From SMYC01 sp963578475 (lineage in GTDB: Bacteria > Acidobacteriota > Vicinamibacteria > Marinacidobacterales > SMYC01), in NCBI GenBank assembly GCA_963578475.1, contig CAUZCL010000008.1, positions 70,562 to 134,561 on the forward strand: a stretch of DNA of 64,000 bases, read 5' to 3'. This document shows, piece after piece, positions 33,747-43,047 of the stretch. The notes beneath the pieces are model-generated. The model saw only the letters and a list, made by a program, of their open reading frames with translations, was not told where the DNA came from and did not search any database. Position 1 is the stretch's first letter. Every line of letters begins with the position of its first letter. The translations under genes and the position numbers were made by a program.

Positions 33747-34385
33747 ATGATCGCGCGAATCTGGCAAGGCGAACCAAAGGCGTCAAGATGCCCAACGTCT
33801 ACACGAACGTCCTCATCCGTCGGTGGACGGCCTTCACGAACCTGGACATCTCAGGGGCGAGCGCTCCGGGGATGTACCACACCGGGGTTCGGCTTGGCCA
33901 GTCTGTGCAGTTCGGTGACTACCAACCCTCCACATCCCCTGACGACCCAATGATTTTGCACATGTCCAGGGTGCCTTGCGCTCCGGGACGCCCAAAGAAG
34001 GAGCAGCATCGTATCGGGCGCGGATCTGTTGGCCACGACCTTCGAGACCTTCGAGCGCAACATCCGGGACCAACTCGGTCGAACCCTAGAGGGCGGGGGT
34101 TTCGACCCGGCCCGGGACATCGAAGCGATCACGGTGAATCGCTGGCCGCACGGCTATGCCTATAGCTACGACACTTTGAACGATCCGATCGAGTGGGCGC
34201 TATTCGCCCCCGACGATCGGCCCTGTGTGATCGGGAGGCGTCGATTCGGTCGGATTTCCATCGCGAACTCCGATGCCGCCGCCTCGACGCACACGGACTC
34301 GGCCATCGACGAGGCGCATCGAGCGGCCCGGGAGCAGCTAGCCGTTCGAAGCCGGGCCCGGCGCAGGACCTCCAGTAACGGATAG
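33747..34385 (+). pseudogene. C-terminal remnant of a spermidine-dehydrogenase-like FAD oxidoreductase behind a foreign start
   Basis: From 33788 the frame reads MPNVYTNVLIRRWTAFTNLD, APGMYHTGVRLGQSVQFGDY and MILHMSRVPCAPGRPKKEQH. After a frameshift near 34005 it continues ADLLATTFETFERNIRDQLG, FDPARDIEAITVNRWPHGYA and RRRFGRISIANSDAAASTHT, ending TAG 34385. These are C-terminal pieces of NAD(P)/FAD oxidoreductases like spermidine dehydrogenase; the FAD-binding N-terminal half is absent. Just upstream, AAGGAGG (33734-33740) and ATG 33747 begin a different frame, MIARIWQGEP, reminiscent of the start of antibiotic-biosynthesis-monooxygenase proteins. The arrangement looks like a deletion scar joining two genes. 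Confidence 0.75.
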
Positions 34386-34445
34386 GAAATTCAGTCGTTA
34401 CGATAGCCCTGCATGCACAACGCTGTGGAGCTAGGGTGGCGCCAT

Positions 34446-34676
34446 TCAGAATCTGTTGCTGAACATCAACGCCGGCATCAACTTCGACAATCCCCCATTT
34501 CGAATAATTATGCCGCTGTTACGACGGCGGGTATCGCTCACGCCGTCGAATAACCAGCCGCCCCGAATGATAAGGACACCCTCTTTCGGCTCAGCCCATT
34601 GCGCTAGCGACGCGACGGGAACCATGACGATTAGAATCTTGATTGCGAGCGTTAGCGCCAGTCGCCAACCGTTCAT
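34446..34676 (-). pseudogene. N-terminal fragment of a secreted amidohydrolase
   Basis: ATG 34676 starts NGWRLALTLAIKILIVMVP, a signal peptide, followed by GVLIIRGGWLFDGVSDTRRR and NSGIIIRNG, the first beta-sandwich strands of imidazolonepropionase-like amidohydrolases. After that the expected sequence continues in another frame (IVEVDAG) for a few codons and then dissolves; the metal-binding barrel is missing. It is therefore a 5' remnant. The window's first gene is a C-terminal piece of the same superfamily, but the two are 34 kb apart. Confidence 0.7.
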
Positions 34677-34732
34677 GTTTACTCCATTCCGTCTGTTATC
34701 CGGTGAAAATGTCATTCATGCGATAGTTCCCC

Positions 34733-36607
34733 TCAGCCTCGCCCGATCCTTCCGTGAGCCCGTACCAGCTCGAGGATGTCGTCTCCGAATCGCGCGACCT
34801 TCGCCGGCCCGAGCCCGGGGATACGCTCTAGCTCCGCGAGGCTCTGGGGCTCCGTTCTCTCGATCTCGAGCATCACTTTGCGCTGAAACACCATGTAGAT
34901 TTTCCACTGGAGCGCTTTCGCCTTGCGGCGGCGGTAGTTGTCGAGAGCGCGCGCGACCGAGCCGCCGTAGCGTGAAGTTCGGCGCCGCGGCGCCGCCGCG
35001 CTCGTCTCCCAACCTGCGCTGCGAATCGATTTGCCCGGAATCCACACCGTCGGGTATTTACGCCCGGTGCGCTTCAAACTCCCGTCGTCGAGCAGCTCGC
35101 CGACCGCTGCCACGATATCGGCTTCACTGTACTGCACTAGAGAGCCGTATTCCGGAAGTGTCAAAAGGCCCCCGCGCGCGAGCGATTTCGCGCGACTGCC
35201 TCGGAGAGCCCTCGCGAGGTTGGTCTTGCCAACCGGTCGCCGAAGCCGGCCGACGGCTGCAAGGATGACCTTTTTCGCTTCAGGTGCGAGCCTTCGTACT
35301 GGGTCGGGATTCGTTTCGGCTGCTCTTTGCGCCTCTCGGACGGCGTCGGAATCCATGCACACATCGCACCGGCCGCAAGCCGGCTCTTCGCTCAGAGGGC
35401 TCGAGGTGAAGTGAGCGACGAGAGCCTGGTGCCTGCACCGAACGGAGGTTGCATAGCGCTCTATCGCTTCGAGAGCGTTTTCTCTGCGCGCCTCGAGCAC
35501 CGCGTTTCGCGAGCTGTTCTGAGCCAGGCGACGTTGGGTCATCAGGTCGCCGGCCCCGAAATAGAGCACGCAGCGGGCCGGCTCTCCGTCCCGACCGGCG
35601 CGCCCTGCTTCTTGGTAGTACGCCTCGACACTGCCAGGTGTCTGGAAGTGAACGATCAGACGAATGTCGGGCACGTCCACGCCCATGCCGAAGGCGTTCG
35701 TCGCGACGAGTACTCGTGTTCGGCCGACGTCGAAGGCACGCTGAGCGCGTTCGCGCGCAAGCTTCGTCCGGCCGGCGTGGTAGTAGCCGACGGCGAAGCC
35801 TTCCGACCGAAGCGTCTTCGCTACAGACTCGACAGTCTTGCGCGTGCTGCAATAGACGATCCCGCGACCGGCGCCGCGGCTCGGTCGCAGCCCGCTCGAG
35901 TCGAGTTCTCTGCGTAGCTCCTCTAGACGCACCTTTTGCGTCCTGGCTCGCAGGACCGCGAACTGTAGGTTCGGCCGAGCGAAGCCCGAGCGAACCGGAA
36001 CAGGGCTACGAAGCTCGAGCAGCGTCTCGATCTCCGCGACCACCGCTTGGGTTGCGGTCGCGGTCAACGCGAGCGCCGGGCAGTCGAACTGCTCGCGGAG
36101 CTCACCGAGCCGCAAATAATCCGGACGGAAGTCGTGACCCCATTGGCTCACGCAGTGCGCTTCGTCGATAGCAAGAAGCGCCACCCTCGCTCGCTGCAGC
36201 GTTCTTCGAAAATTAGGGGAAGCGCTGCGCTCGGGGGAGACGTAGAGTAGATCGAGCTCCCCGCGCTCAAACGCTTCGATCGAAGCGCGTTGATGCGAGA
36301 ATGCTTGATGGCTATGAAGGGCGGCAGCGTGGACGCCGTGACCCTCGAGCGCTGCCACCTGGTCGTTCATGAGTGCTATCAGAGGGGAGACGACCAGCGT
36401 GGTTCCGGCTTGACGACGACGAAAGACGAGCGCAGGGACCTGGTAGCAGAGCGACTTTCCTGAGCCGGTAGGGAGCAGCACGACCGCATCGCGTCCCGAA
36501 AGCACGGCGGCCAGCGCGTCTGCCTGCCCTGGCCGAAAATCAGGATAGCCAAAGACCTCCGCAAGAACTTCACGAGCCTCGCCTCCTGGTCCTGTTGGCT
36601 GTAACAT
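34733..36607 (-). CDS. RecQ-like ATP-dependent DNA helicase
   Basis: The protein has 624 residues, starting at ATG 36607 with GGAGAGG upstream. Superfamily 2 motifs: LLPTGSGKSLCYQVPALVF (motif I), SPLIALMNDQV, IDEAHCVSQWGHDFRPDYLR (RecQ-specific DEAH and aromatic loop), LALTATATQAV, and VATNAFGMGVDVPDIRLIVH with YYQEAGRAGRDG (motifs V and VI). A zinc region PACGRCDVC follows. The C-terminus is a helix-hairpin HRDC domain (SLAELERIPGLGPAKVARFG). The enzyme unwinds DNA 3' to 5' in repair and recombination. It lies 17 bp after the amidase stop on the same strand. Confidence 0.93.
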   Translation of the reverse strand: MLQPTGPGGEAREVLAEVFGYPDFRPGQADALAAVLSGRDAVVLLPTGSGKSLCYQVPALVFRRRQAGTTLVVSPLIALMNDQVAALEGHGVHAAALHSHQAFSHQRASIEAFERGELDLLYVSPERSASPNFRRTLQRARVALLAIDEAHCVSQWGHDFRPDYLRLGELREQFDCPALALTATATQAVVAEIETLLELRSPVPVRSGFARPNLQFAVLRARTQKVRLEELRRELDSSGLRPSRGAGRGIVYCSTRKTVESVAKTLRSEGFAVGYYHAGRTKLARERAQRAFDVGRTRVLVATNAFGMGVDVPDIRLIVHFQTPGSVEAYYQEAGRAGRDGEPARCVLYFGAGDLMTQRRLAQNSSRNAVLEARRENALEAIERYATSVRCRHQALVAHFTSSPLSEEPACGRCDVCMDSDAVREAQRAAETNPDPVRRLAPEAKKVILAAVGRLRRPVGKTNLARALRGSRAKSLARGGLLTLPEYGSLVQYSEADIVAAVGELLDDGSLKRTGRKYPTVWIPGKSIRSAGWETSAAAPRRRTSRYGGSVARALDNYRRRKAKALQWKIYMVFQRKVMLEIERTEPQSLAELERIPGLGPAKVARFGDDILELVRAHGRIGRG

Positions 36608-36624
36608 CCGCGCCTCTCCCACTA

Positions 36625-38235
36625 TCAAGGGTCGATGCTCTCTTCAGGGAGTGGCGGAGTATAGGGCGGCACACGGCGTGCTCGAGTCAGTTGTTCGAAG
36701 GCGTAGCCGAGCGCGAACAGGCGCGGCTCACTGAAAGCCACACCGAGAAACGAGATCGATACCGGCAGCCCGCCAGACGTAAAACCGGCAGGGACGACCA
36801 GGTCAGGGAAGCCGGCCAGACTGGCCAGGTTGGTTGGCGTCGAGCCCATGGTCGCGTTCAATGCGCTGCCGCCGACCAGGTCCCGCGGCGGGTCCGCGTC
36901 GAGGCGAGTAGCCCGCGTGGGCGCCGTGGGATAGACAATCGCATCGAGGTTTTGGGTCGCGAAGACGCCTGCGAGCACGTCTCGCAATAAAGGAAGTCCA
37001 TCGTCGCGGACCGCGAGATAGTCGTAATCCTCGAGCGCGCCACTCTCCGATTCACGTTTGAGCACGTGACCGCGCGAGGCATTGGGAAAGAACCCCTCCG
37101 GAGACGGTGCGGTCAATGCGCGCGTCCTTTCCAAGAGTTCGGCGACGGTCTTGGGGTATTCGGGAGCCAGAGTGGCCAAATAGTCCCCCATTCGCGCCTT
37201 GAACTCGCGGGCCCGGAGCGTCCAGTAGAGGTCCACCCGCGCACGGAGAAACCACTCCGGTACTTCGACATCGATGATGGTGACGCCTGCCGCGCGCATC
37301 TTCTCGATGGACGCTTCCATGACCCAGTCGACGTCTCCGTCCTGTCCAAAGAATTGACGAGCCACGCCGACGCGCGCGCCATTCAGTGCGTCGGCGTCGA
37401 GGTACTTCGTATAGTCGGTCTCGAACTTGCCTTCGCTGGCTTGCGTCGTGGGGTCTGCGGCATCGCTGCCGGTGAGAACACCGAGTGCGATCGCGACGTC
37501 TTCGACGGTGCGCGCCATCGGGCCCGGCATGTCGAAGGTCGATGACAGCGGAATGATACCGTCCCGGCTCAGAAGCCCCTGCGTCGGCCGGATCCCGGCG
37601 ATCCCGTTGGCTGATGTCGGGAGTCTGATCGAGCCGCCTGTATCCGTTCCGAGCCCCATCGGAACGTAACCCGCGGCGACGGCGACAGCGGTTCCTTGCG
37701 AGGAGCCGGATGGGGAGCGATTCGAATCGTACGGGTTGTGGGTGACGCCTCCTAAAGAGCTCCCCGCATCTCCCGAGGCCAGCTCACTCATGTTGGTTTT
37801 TGCGAGGATGATCGCACCCGCGTCGCGAAGCTTCTTGACCAGGAATGCGTCGTCCGGAGGGAACGAACCTGCTAGAACGAAAGAGCCGCCGGTGGTCGGC
37901 ATGTCGGACGTATCGAAATTGTCCTTCAGAACGACCCGGATACCGTGAAGGGGAGAGCGTGGCCCGCGGCTCCTCCGCTCCGCATCGAGAGCACGCGCCC
38001 TCTCGAGCGCTTTCGGGTTCAGCGTGAGAACTGCGTTCAGCTTGGGACCGACGTTGTCGAAGGCTTTGATACGCGCAAGCGACAGCTCAACGAGTCGTTC
38101 CGACGTGAGCTCGCCGGTCTCGAAGGCGGCGTTGATCTCTGCGATGGAGAGCTTGGCAAGCTCGAGTGCCGTGACGGGCACGGAGCTGAAGCCAGCAAAC
38201 CACAGGGCGGCAAGGCAGAATGACGAGCGCTTCAT
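36625..38235 (-). CDS. Secreted amidase, amidase-signature family
   Basis: The protein has 536 residues from ATG 38235; the signal peptide KRSSFCLAALWFAGFSS ends near VTALE. The amidase-signature triad is visible: Lys in HGIRVVLKDNFDTSDMPT, the Ser of SPSGSSQGTAVAVAAG (usual form GGSSGGS) and the nucleophile Ser in GLGTDTGGSIRLPTSANG. Such enzymes hydrolyse amides to acid and ammonia; secreted members often act on environmental amides or peptide amides. It shares the strand with the recQ-like gene downstream and lies 70 bp downstream of a broken deaminase-type gene, possibly once a small catabolic set. Confidence 0.92.
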   Translation of the reverse strand: MKRSSFCLAALWFAGFSSVPVTALELAKLSIAEINAAFETGELTSERLVELSLARIKAFDNVGPKLNAVLTLNPKALERARALDAERRSRGPRSPLHGIRVVLKDNFDTSDMPTTGGSFVLAGSFPPDDAFLVKKLRDAGAIILAKTNMSELASGDAGSSLGGVTHNPYDSNRSPSGSSQGTAVAVAAGYVPMGLGTDTGGSIRLPTSANGIAGIRPTQGLLSRDGIIPLSSTFDMPGPMARTVEDVAIALGVLTGSDAADPTTQASEGKFETDYTKYLDADALNGARVGVARQFFGQDGDVDWVMEASIEKMRAAGVTIIDVEVPEWFLRARVDLYWTLRAREFKARMGDYLATLAPEYPKTVAELLERTRALTAPSPEGFFPNASRGHVLKRESESGALEDYDYLAVRDDGLPLLRDVLAGVFATQNLDAIVYPTAPTRATRLDADPPRDLVGGSALNATMGSTPTNLASLAGFPDLVVPAGFTSGGLPVSISFLGVAFSEPRLFALGYAFEQLTRARRVPPYTPPLPEESIDP

Positions 38236-38304
38236 GTGCACGGACCTCGACGTTGAGTCTACTCCACGACGCCCGCCCGCGGAGGTTCGCGCAACTCTGG
38301 GACG

Positions 38305-39516
38305 CTACGATCGCGGCAGGCGCGGCACCGTAACAGGGCTGGCTGCCTCCACCTGACTCCAGATCCGCCGCCCAACCTTGTCGGTTTCGGCAATGAGGCC
38401 GGGCTCATCGACCGTGAGAATCTTACGATCGCGCATGATGAACTGGCCATCGACGAGGACGGACTCAACGTCCGAAGCTTGACCGTTATTGATCCACGCG
38501 GAGAGGATGCGCCCTGCCGGGACGAGGTGAGCGCGCTGTGTGTCCAGGACAATGAGGTCTGCCTTCTTACCCACTTCGAGCGAGCCGAGGAGCGCTTCCT
38601 GCCGCACGGCTCGCGCCCCCCCTTGCACGGTGTCTGCGAGCATGTCTTCTGGCTGAGGCTGGCTGCCGGGGGTCGCATCGTCGCGCTGGATACGTTCCGT
38701 CACCAGGGCGATCCGCATCGTCTCCAGCATGTCGCTGGTATTGTTGTCGGTGCCTTGAGCGATGGGGCAGCCCGCTGCTCGCAGGGCGGAGATGGGCGGG
38801 ATGACCCCTCGGTTCGCTGCCATGTGAGCCTGATGTGAATGATCGTGCCGGAGCGGCCAAGCAACGCGATCTCGGAATCGTTGACGTAGCGACAGTGCGC
38901 CGCAAACAGCCGGGGGCCGAGGAAGTCGTGCTTGGCGAGATACTCCGAAGGGCGAAGGCCATGGTGGCGCAGCATGTACTCCACCTCCCAGGTACTCTGG
39001 GCGAGGTGGATCGTGTATCCGAGATCGTTCTTCTCCGCAAAGTCGCGGATGGCGTGCAGGAGCTCAGGCGATGAGTCCTCGGCGAGCGCCGTCGTGGGGA
39101 ACACGCTGATGCGTCCCTGCCTCGCGCCATGCCAAGACACGAACAGGTCATGGGCGCTCTCTAAGCCCTCGTCTCGCAGCCTAGCCGAGAATCTGGGCGC
39201 TTCACTGCGGGCGAGGCTCTCTGCGGACAAAGGACCAGCTCCGTTCTCGATGTCGCGGACGGACTCCGCGAACACCCAGCGCAGCCCTGTCTCCACCAGC
39301 GCTGCGGCCGAGCTGCCGATGCCTCCGTGTACTCCACAACCGTGGTGACCCCGCCCCGTATGGATTCCAGAGCACCCACAACCGCCATCAGCGTGGACTC
39401 CTCTTCGGAAAGGAGACTTCTAGGCCGGATGGCCAGGCGATAGCTGTTGGGGAATCCGAAGTCCTCGTCCCCGCCCAGTCCACTCTCGAGATCGATGGAT
39501 ATGGCGCTACTTACGG
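38305..39516 (-). pseudogene. Deaminase/chlorohydrolase-type amidohydrolase, broken and 5'-truncated
   Basis: Reading from 39516 downwards: FGFPNSYRLAIRPRSLLSEE and LESIRGGVTTVVEYTEA; then in a second frame METGLRWVFAESVRDIENGA, YTIHLAQSTWEVEYMLRHHG and FAAHCRYVNDSEIALLGRSG; then in a third MAANRGVIPPISALRAAGCP, GTDNNTSDMLETMRIAL and LGSLEVGKKADLIVLDTQRA. The order matches aminohydrolases of the chlorohydrolase/cytosine-deaminase type. The N-terminal HxH metal site is absent and at least two frameshifts are present. It is likely inactive. It sits directly upstream of the amidase gene. Confidence 0.8.
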
Positions 39517-39629
39517 GGTAAGGCGCTCATCTGCACTGGCAACCTCGCAGCCTGACCGAGGCACGGTTACGCCTATTCGACTGGAGTTATTGTTCGCGGG
39601 CCCTTAGTCGCGAGCGCTTTCACACTTGC

Positions 39630-42005
39630 CTATACGCCTGCGGCCTCGAGCTCCGCGAGCACGCGTTCGTCTCGGAACGGAACCCGGCGAAGACGCACCC
39701 CCGTCGCGTCGTAGATGGCGTTGGCGACCGCCGCAATCAGCGGTTTGCATACCGCTTCGCCCGCTCCGTAGGGCGGCAGATCGGGCCGGTCTGGATTAGG
39801 ATCCCCGTTGACCAGGACGACATCGATAACGGCCGGCGTGTCGGCATGAGTGAGGCTTGGATGAGAACGCCAATCCACACTCGTGACCTTTTCGGTGTCG
39901 AAGCGCACCTCCTCGTGGAGCGCGCGGCTTAGCGAGTGGAGCATCCCACCCTCGATCGTGCCGAGCAGCGCTTCGGGGTTGATGACCAGGCCGCAGTCAT
40001 GCGCGCAGACAAGCCGCTTGACCCAGACGTGACCGGTTTTGCGATTCACTTCGACCTCGGCAATCTCCGCAACCACTGTCTGGCTGCGGTACGAGTACGC
40101 CATACCGCGCCCCGTCAAGATGGTTTCGTCGCCGCGTGGTTTCGGCGAGACGCGGGTTTCCCAGCCATAGGCATCCGCGGCCGCGCGAATGACCGCGATC
40201 GAGCGCGCGCGTCTGAACCCGCTATCATCGTCGGTGCTGGCGGTGAGCAGCTTCAGTCGAAAGGCGACCGGATCGGCCTGCGCCGCCGCCGCAAGCTCGT
40301 CCATGAACGATTCGGAGGCGAAGGTCACCTGCGGTCCGTTCGGATCTCGAAGGTTCCCGGTTCGGAGCGGCGTTTCCCAGACCTCGGGAAGGCGCACGAC
40401 CTTGCCCGTCACGCGCCGGTTCGGGATCGCGTACAGGTCCGTGGGTGTGGTCGCCCGGCCGGCGCTCGGCGTCTCTTTCCGCGCCCCCATGAGTTGTGCG
40501 ACCAGAACTGTCTCGGCCTCGTTGTACCCGACGTGGTTGTAGTCGGCGCTCTGAGCCGTGTAATCGAACGCAACGACATTTCCCTCGGCGTCCAACCCAC
40601 CACGTAAAGTGAACGTATAGGGCGGGCCCTTCGTGTCCCACGCAGTTTCTTCCTCCCGCATCCACTGCACGCGAACCGGCCTGCCGATCTCTTTCGCGAG
40701 AAACGCTGCCTCGAAGCCGGCATCGTCCGCGGCCGAGCGTCCGTAGGCCTGAGGGCCCTCTAACCATACCACGCGCACTTGATCGTTTGGCATCCCGAGA
40801 AACTTGGCAACCCCGCGCCGCATGCCGTAGGATTTCATGTCGTTGGAGTAAATCGTCATCTGACCGCCAGACGGGTCGGCCAGAGCATGGGCTGGACCGA
40901 AAGCCGTGTGCCCTTGGAAAGGGAAGTCGTACTCGGCTTCGACAACCGTCGCCGCGCTCTCGAGCGCCGCCTGCGGATCTCCCACCACATCCGGATCCCA
41001 GCTCGACGTGGGCGTTGCGTCGCGCATATAGGCGTACAGCTCGTCGGATGTCGGGAACGGCGCAGCCGCCGGCTTCTCCCAATCCACTTTGAGTTTTCTG
41101 GAGGCGTCGATCGCCTGCTCTTCTCGCTCGCAGACCACCGCCACATAGTTCCCTTTGCTGACCACTCGGATGAACCCTGGGAGATCCTTGACGGAAGACG
41201 CGTCGATGCCGATGAGCTTCGCGCCGACAACAGACGGCCGGACGTTGCGAGCATGCACCATCCCGGGAAGCTTGACATCCACCGCCCATGTCAGCGACCC
41301 GTCCACCTTGGGTGGAATGTCGTAGCGCTCTAGAGACTGGCCGACGTTCCGGAGCTCTTGCACCGGCTTGACCGCGGCTGTGCCGGTAGTTTCGTTGACG
41401 TTTTCCCCCGTCAGCGTGACATGGAACTGCTTCGCATCGATCAACTCCGCGTAGGTGAGTTTCTTCGAGGGGTCCGACTTCAGCGTGATTACCGCGTCGC
41501 TGACGTTTAGCTGCGCGACCGGCACGCCGAACCGCTTGGAGGCCAGCTCCAGCAAGACGCGTCTGGCCTCGGCGGCCACCCTTCGCATCGGCCAACCATC
41601 TCTCTGTATCGCATCGGAACCGCCGGATCCGCCCTGGTCCGGAGTGACGTCGGTGCTGCCCATGATGACGTCGGTGTCCTCGTAGGCGATATCCAGCTCG
41701 TCGGACATCATCTGCCGAAACGCCGTTCCCGTCCCTTGGCCGCAATCTGTCTTACCGACGAAAAAGGTCGCGGTGTTGTTCTCATGAATCGCGATCCACG
41801 TATCGAGCTCCCTGAAGTCGGGCTCGGGATAGGGGCCGGCTGTCGGTTCACCTTGCGCCGCGACAGTAAACGAGAGGGCAGGAGAGACGGCCGCCGCGCC
41901 GAAGCTCACCACAAAGACACCTGACGTCTTGAGGAAATTCCTACGAGAGCTCCGCTGCTCCAGCACGTCCTCGATCCTCTTCGGGATAGTCGTGAAGGTT
42001 GTCAT
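39630..42005 (-). CDS. iorB: Isoquinoline 1-oxidoreductase-type molybdenum hydroxylase, large subunit
   Basis: The protein has 791 residues. The N-terminus contains a Tat-type motif (SSRRNFLKTSGVFVVSFG). It is an aldehyde-oxidase/xanthine-dehydrogenase family molybdopterin subunit of the IorB type: VGKTDCGQGTGTAFRQMMSD, QGGSGGSDAIQRDGWPMR, WLEGPQAYGRSAADDAGFEA, VRVQWMREEETAWDTKGP, and CAHDCGLVINPEALLGTIEGG near the C-terminus. IorB-type enzymes hydroxylate N-heterocycles or aldehydes with water as oxygen donor, in the periplasm. The start overlaps the stop of the Fe-S subunit gene by 4 bp. The substrate is unknown. Confidence 0.92.
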   Translation of the reverse strand: MTTFTTIPKRIEDVLEQRSSRRNFLKTSGVFVVSFGAAAVSPALSFTVAAQGEPTAGPYPEPDFRELDTWIAIHENNTATFFVGKTDCGQGTGTAFRQMMSDELDIAYEDTDVIMGSTDVTPDQGGSGGSDAIQRDGWPMRRVAAEARRVLLELASKRFGVPVAQLNVSDAVITLKSDPSKKLTYAELIDAKQFHVTLTGENVNETTGTAAVKPVQELRNVGQSLERYDIPPKVDGSLTWAVDVKLPGMVHARNVRPSVVGAKLIGIDASSVKDLPGFIRVVSKGNYVAVVCEREEQAIDASRKLKVDWEKPAAAPFPTSDELYAYMRDATPTSSWDPDVVGDPQAALESAATVVEAEYDFPFQGHTAFGPAHALADPSGGQMTIYSNDMKSYGMRRGVAKFLGMPNDQVRVVWLEGPQAYGRSAADDAGFEAAFLAKEIGRPVRVQWMREEETAWDTKGPPYTFTLRGGLDAEGNVVAFDYTAQSADYNHVGYNEAETVLVAQLMGARKETPSAGRATTPTDLYAIPNRRVTGKVVRLPEVWETPLRTGNLRDPNGPQVTFASESFMDELAAAAQADPVAFRLKLLTASTDDDSGFRRARSIAVIRAAADAYGWETRVSPKPRGDETILTGRGMAYSYRSQTVVAEIAEVEVNRKTGHVWVKRLVCAHDCGLVINPEALLGTIEGGMLHSLSRALHEEVRFDTEKVTSVDWRSHPSLTHADTPAVIDVVLVNGDPNPDRPDLPPYGAGEAVCKPLIAAVANAIYDATGVRLRRVPFRDERVLAELEAAGV

Positions 42006-42502
42006 GAGCCCACCACCTTCCTGCCGGACTTGGCATCAGCGGCCGACGATCCTCCCGCGGCACGTTTGACCGCCGCCTGGATCCGGTAATAGGTCATACA
42101 CCGGCACAACGCTCTAGCCATACCCTCACGGATTTCGGCGTCGGTCGGATTCGGATTTCGGTCCAGAAGCGCCTTGGCCGTCATGATCTGTCCGTTCTGG
42201 CAGAAGCCGCATTGAGGAACCTGCTCGTCGATCCAGGCTTGCTGCACCGGGTGCAGCGTGCCGTCTTTGGCAAGTCCTTCGAGCGTGGTTATCTCCCCTT
42301 TGACTCGCGACGTCGGCGTGACACACGATCGCGTCGCCACACCGTTGATGATGACCGTGCACGCCCCGCACTGGCCGAGTCCGCAACCAAACCGCGGGCC
42401 TCGCAAGCCGAGATCGTTTCGCAGGACGTAGAGCAGTCGAGTCGAAGGGTCGATATCCACGGTGTGTGTGGTGCCGTTCACATTCAAAGTCACGTTGCTC
42501 AT
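42002..42502 (-). CDS. iorA: (2Fe-2S) subunit of the molybdenum hydroxylase
   Basis: The protein has 166 residues. The plant-ferredoxin-type cluster is in GPRFGCGLGQCGACTVIING with a later Cys (RSCVTP). A second helical cluster is in QCGFCQNGQIM and ALCRCMTYYRIQAAVKRAA, the CxxC...CxC pattern of small subunits of xanthine-dehydrogenase-family enzymes. It carries electrons from the molybdenum centre to an acceptor, probably a cytochrome since no FAD subunit gene is present. It is translationally coupled to iorB (ATGA overlap). ATG 42502 is preceded by a purine-rich AAGGAGCAAGGACG site. Confidence 0.93.
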   Translation of the reverse strand: MSNVTLNVNGTTHTVDIDPSTRLLYVLRNDLGLRGPRFGCGLGQCGACTVIINGVATRSCVTPTSRVKGEITTLEGLAKDGTLHPVQQAWIDEQVPQCGFCQNGQIMTAKALLDRNPNPTDAEIREGMARALCRCMTYYRIQAAVKRAAGGSSAADAKSGRKVVGS

Positions 42503-43047
42503 CGTCCTTGCTCCTTAGACATCGGATGGATGGGTCGAAGTGGGTACGATCTTGCTGCCGGTCTGTCCAAGGGCTCGCAGCAGTTCATCGGATCGTATCG
42601 CCTCCAGTGAGACAGCTGGCTCGCAACGGCCGCGCCAACGCGCAACGACTGTACCGGATCGCCACCTGTTCGACAACCGAAACCGATAGGTCTGAGCCTC
42701 GGCCGCGCCTCAGCGGCACCTGGCCCACAAAATCGCGGCCAGCAACCTTCTCGATCATGGTCCCACCCGTGCGGCAAGTTCCGCGATCAATGATTCCCAA
42801 AACCGAGAAAAAAAACGCGTAGCAGCATACCGCTCTCTCGATCGTTCTCAACGCTGGAGCGAACCACGTGACAACGGGGTGGATCGCGTGAGTCATCACT
42901 GTTGCGCTCACCCCACTCCTACGGTATACGTGTCCAGCCTCGAGATCTTGAAGTACCCCATGATCTTTGTTGTCCAGCTTCTCTTGGCCCAGATGACGCC
43001 AGCCATGCGCTTCTAAGAGACGAAAGTCGTACATCGTAGACAAACAG
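42503..43047. other. Gene-free stretch between divergent genes
   Basis: These 545 bp lie between the iorA start (minus) and the amidohydrolase start at 43048 (plus). Open frames exist on both strands, the longest minus-strand one spanning 42585-43043, but they show no ribosome site, no recognisable domain and irregular composition, so I do not call a gene. Promoters for both flanking units must be here. No tRNA, repeat array or strong terminator was recognised. Confidence 0.5.

Noticed and set aside
42585..43043. A 152-codon minus-strand open frame between iorA and the amidohydrolase
   Set aside because: No ribosome site, no domain, irregular composition; GC-rich DNA gives such frames by chance.
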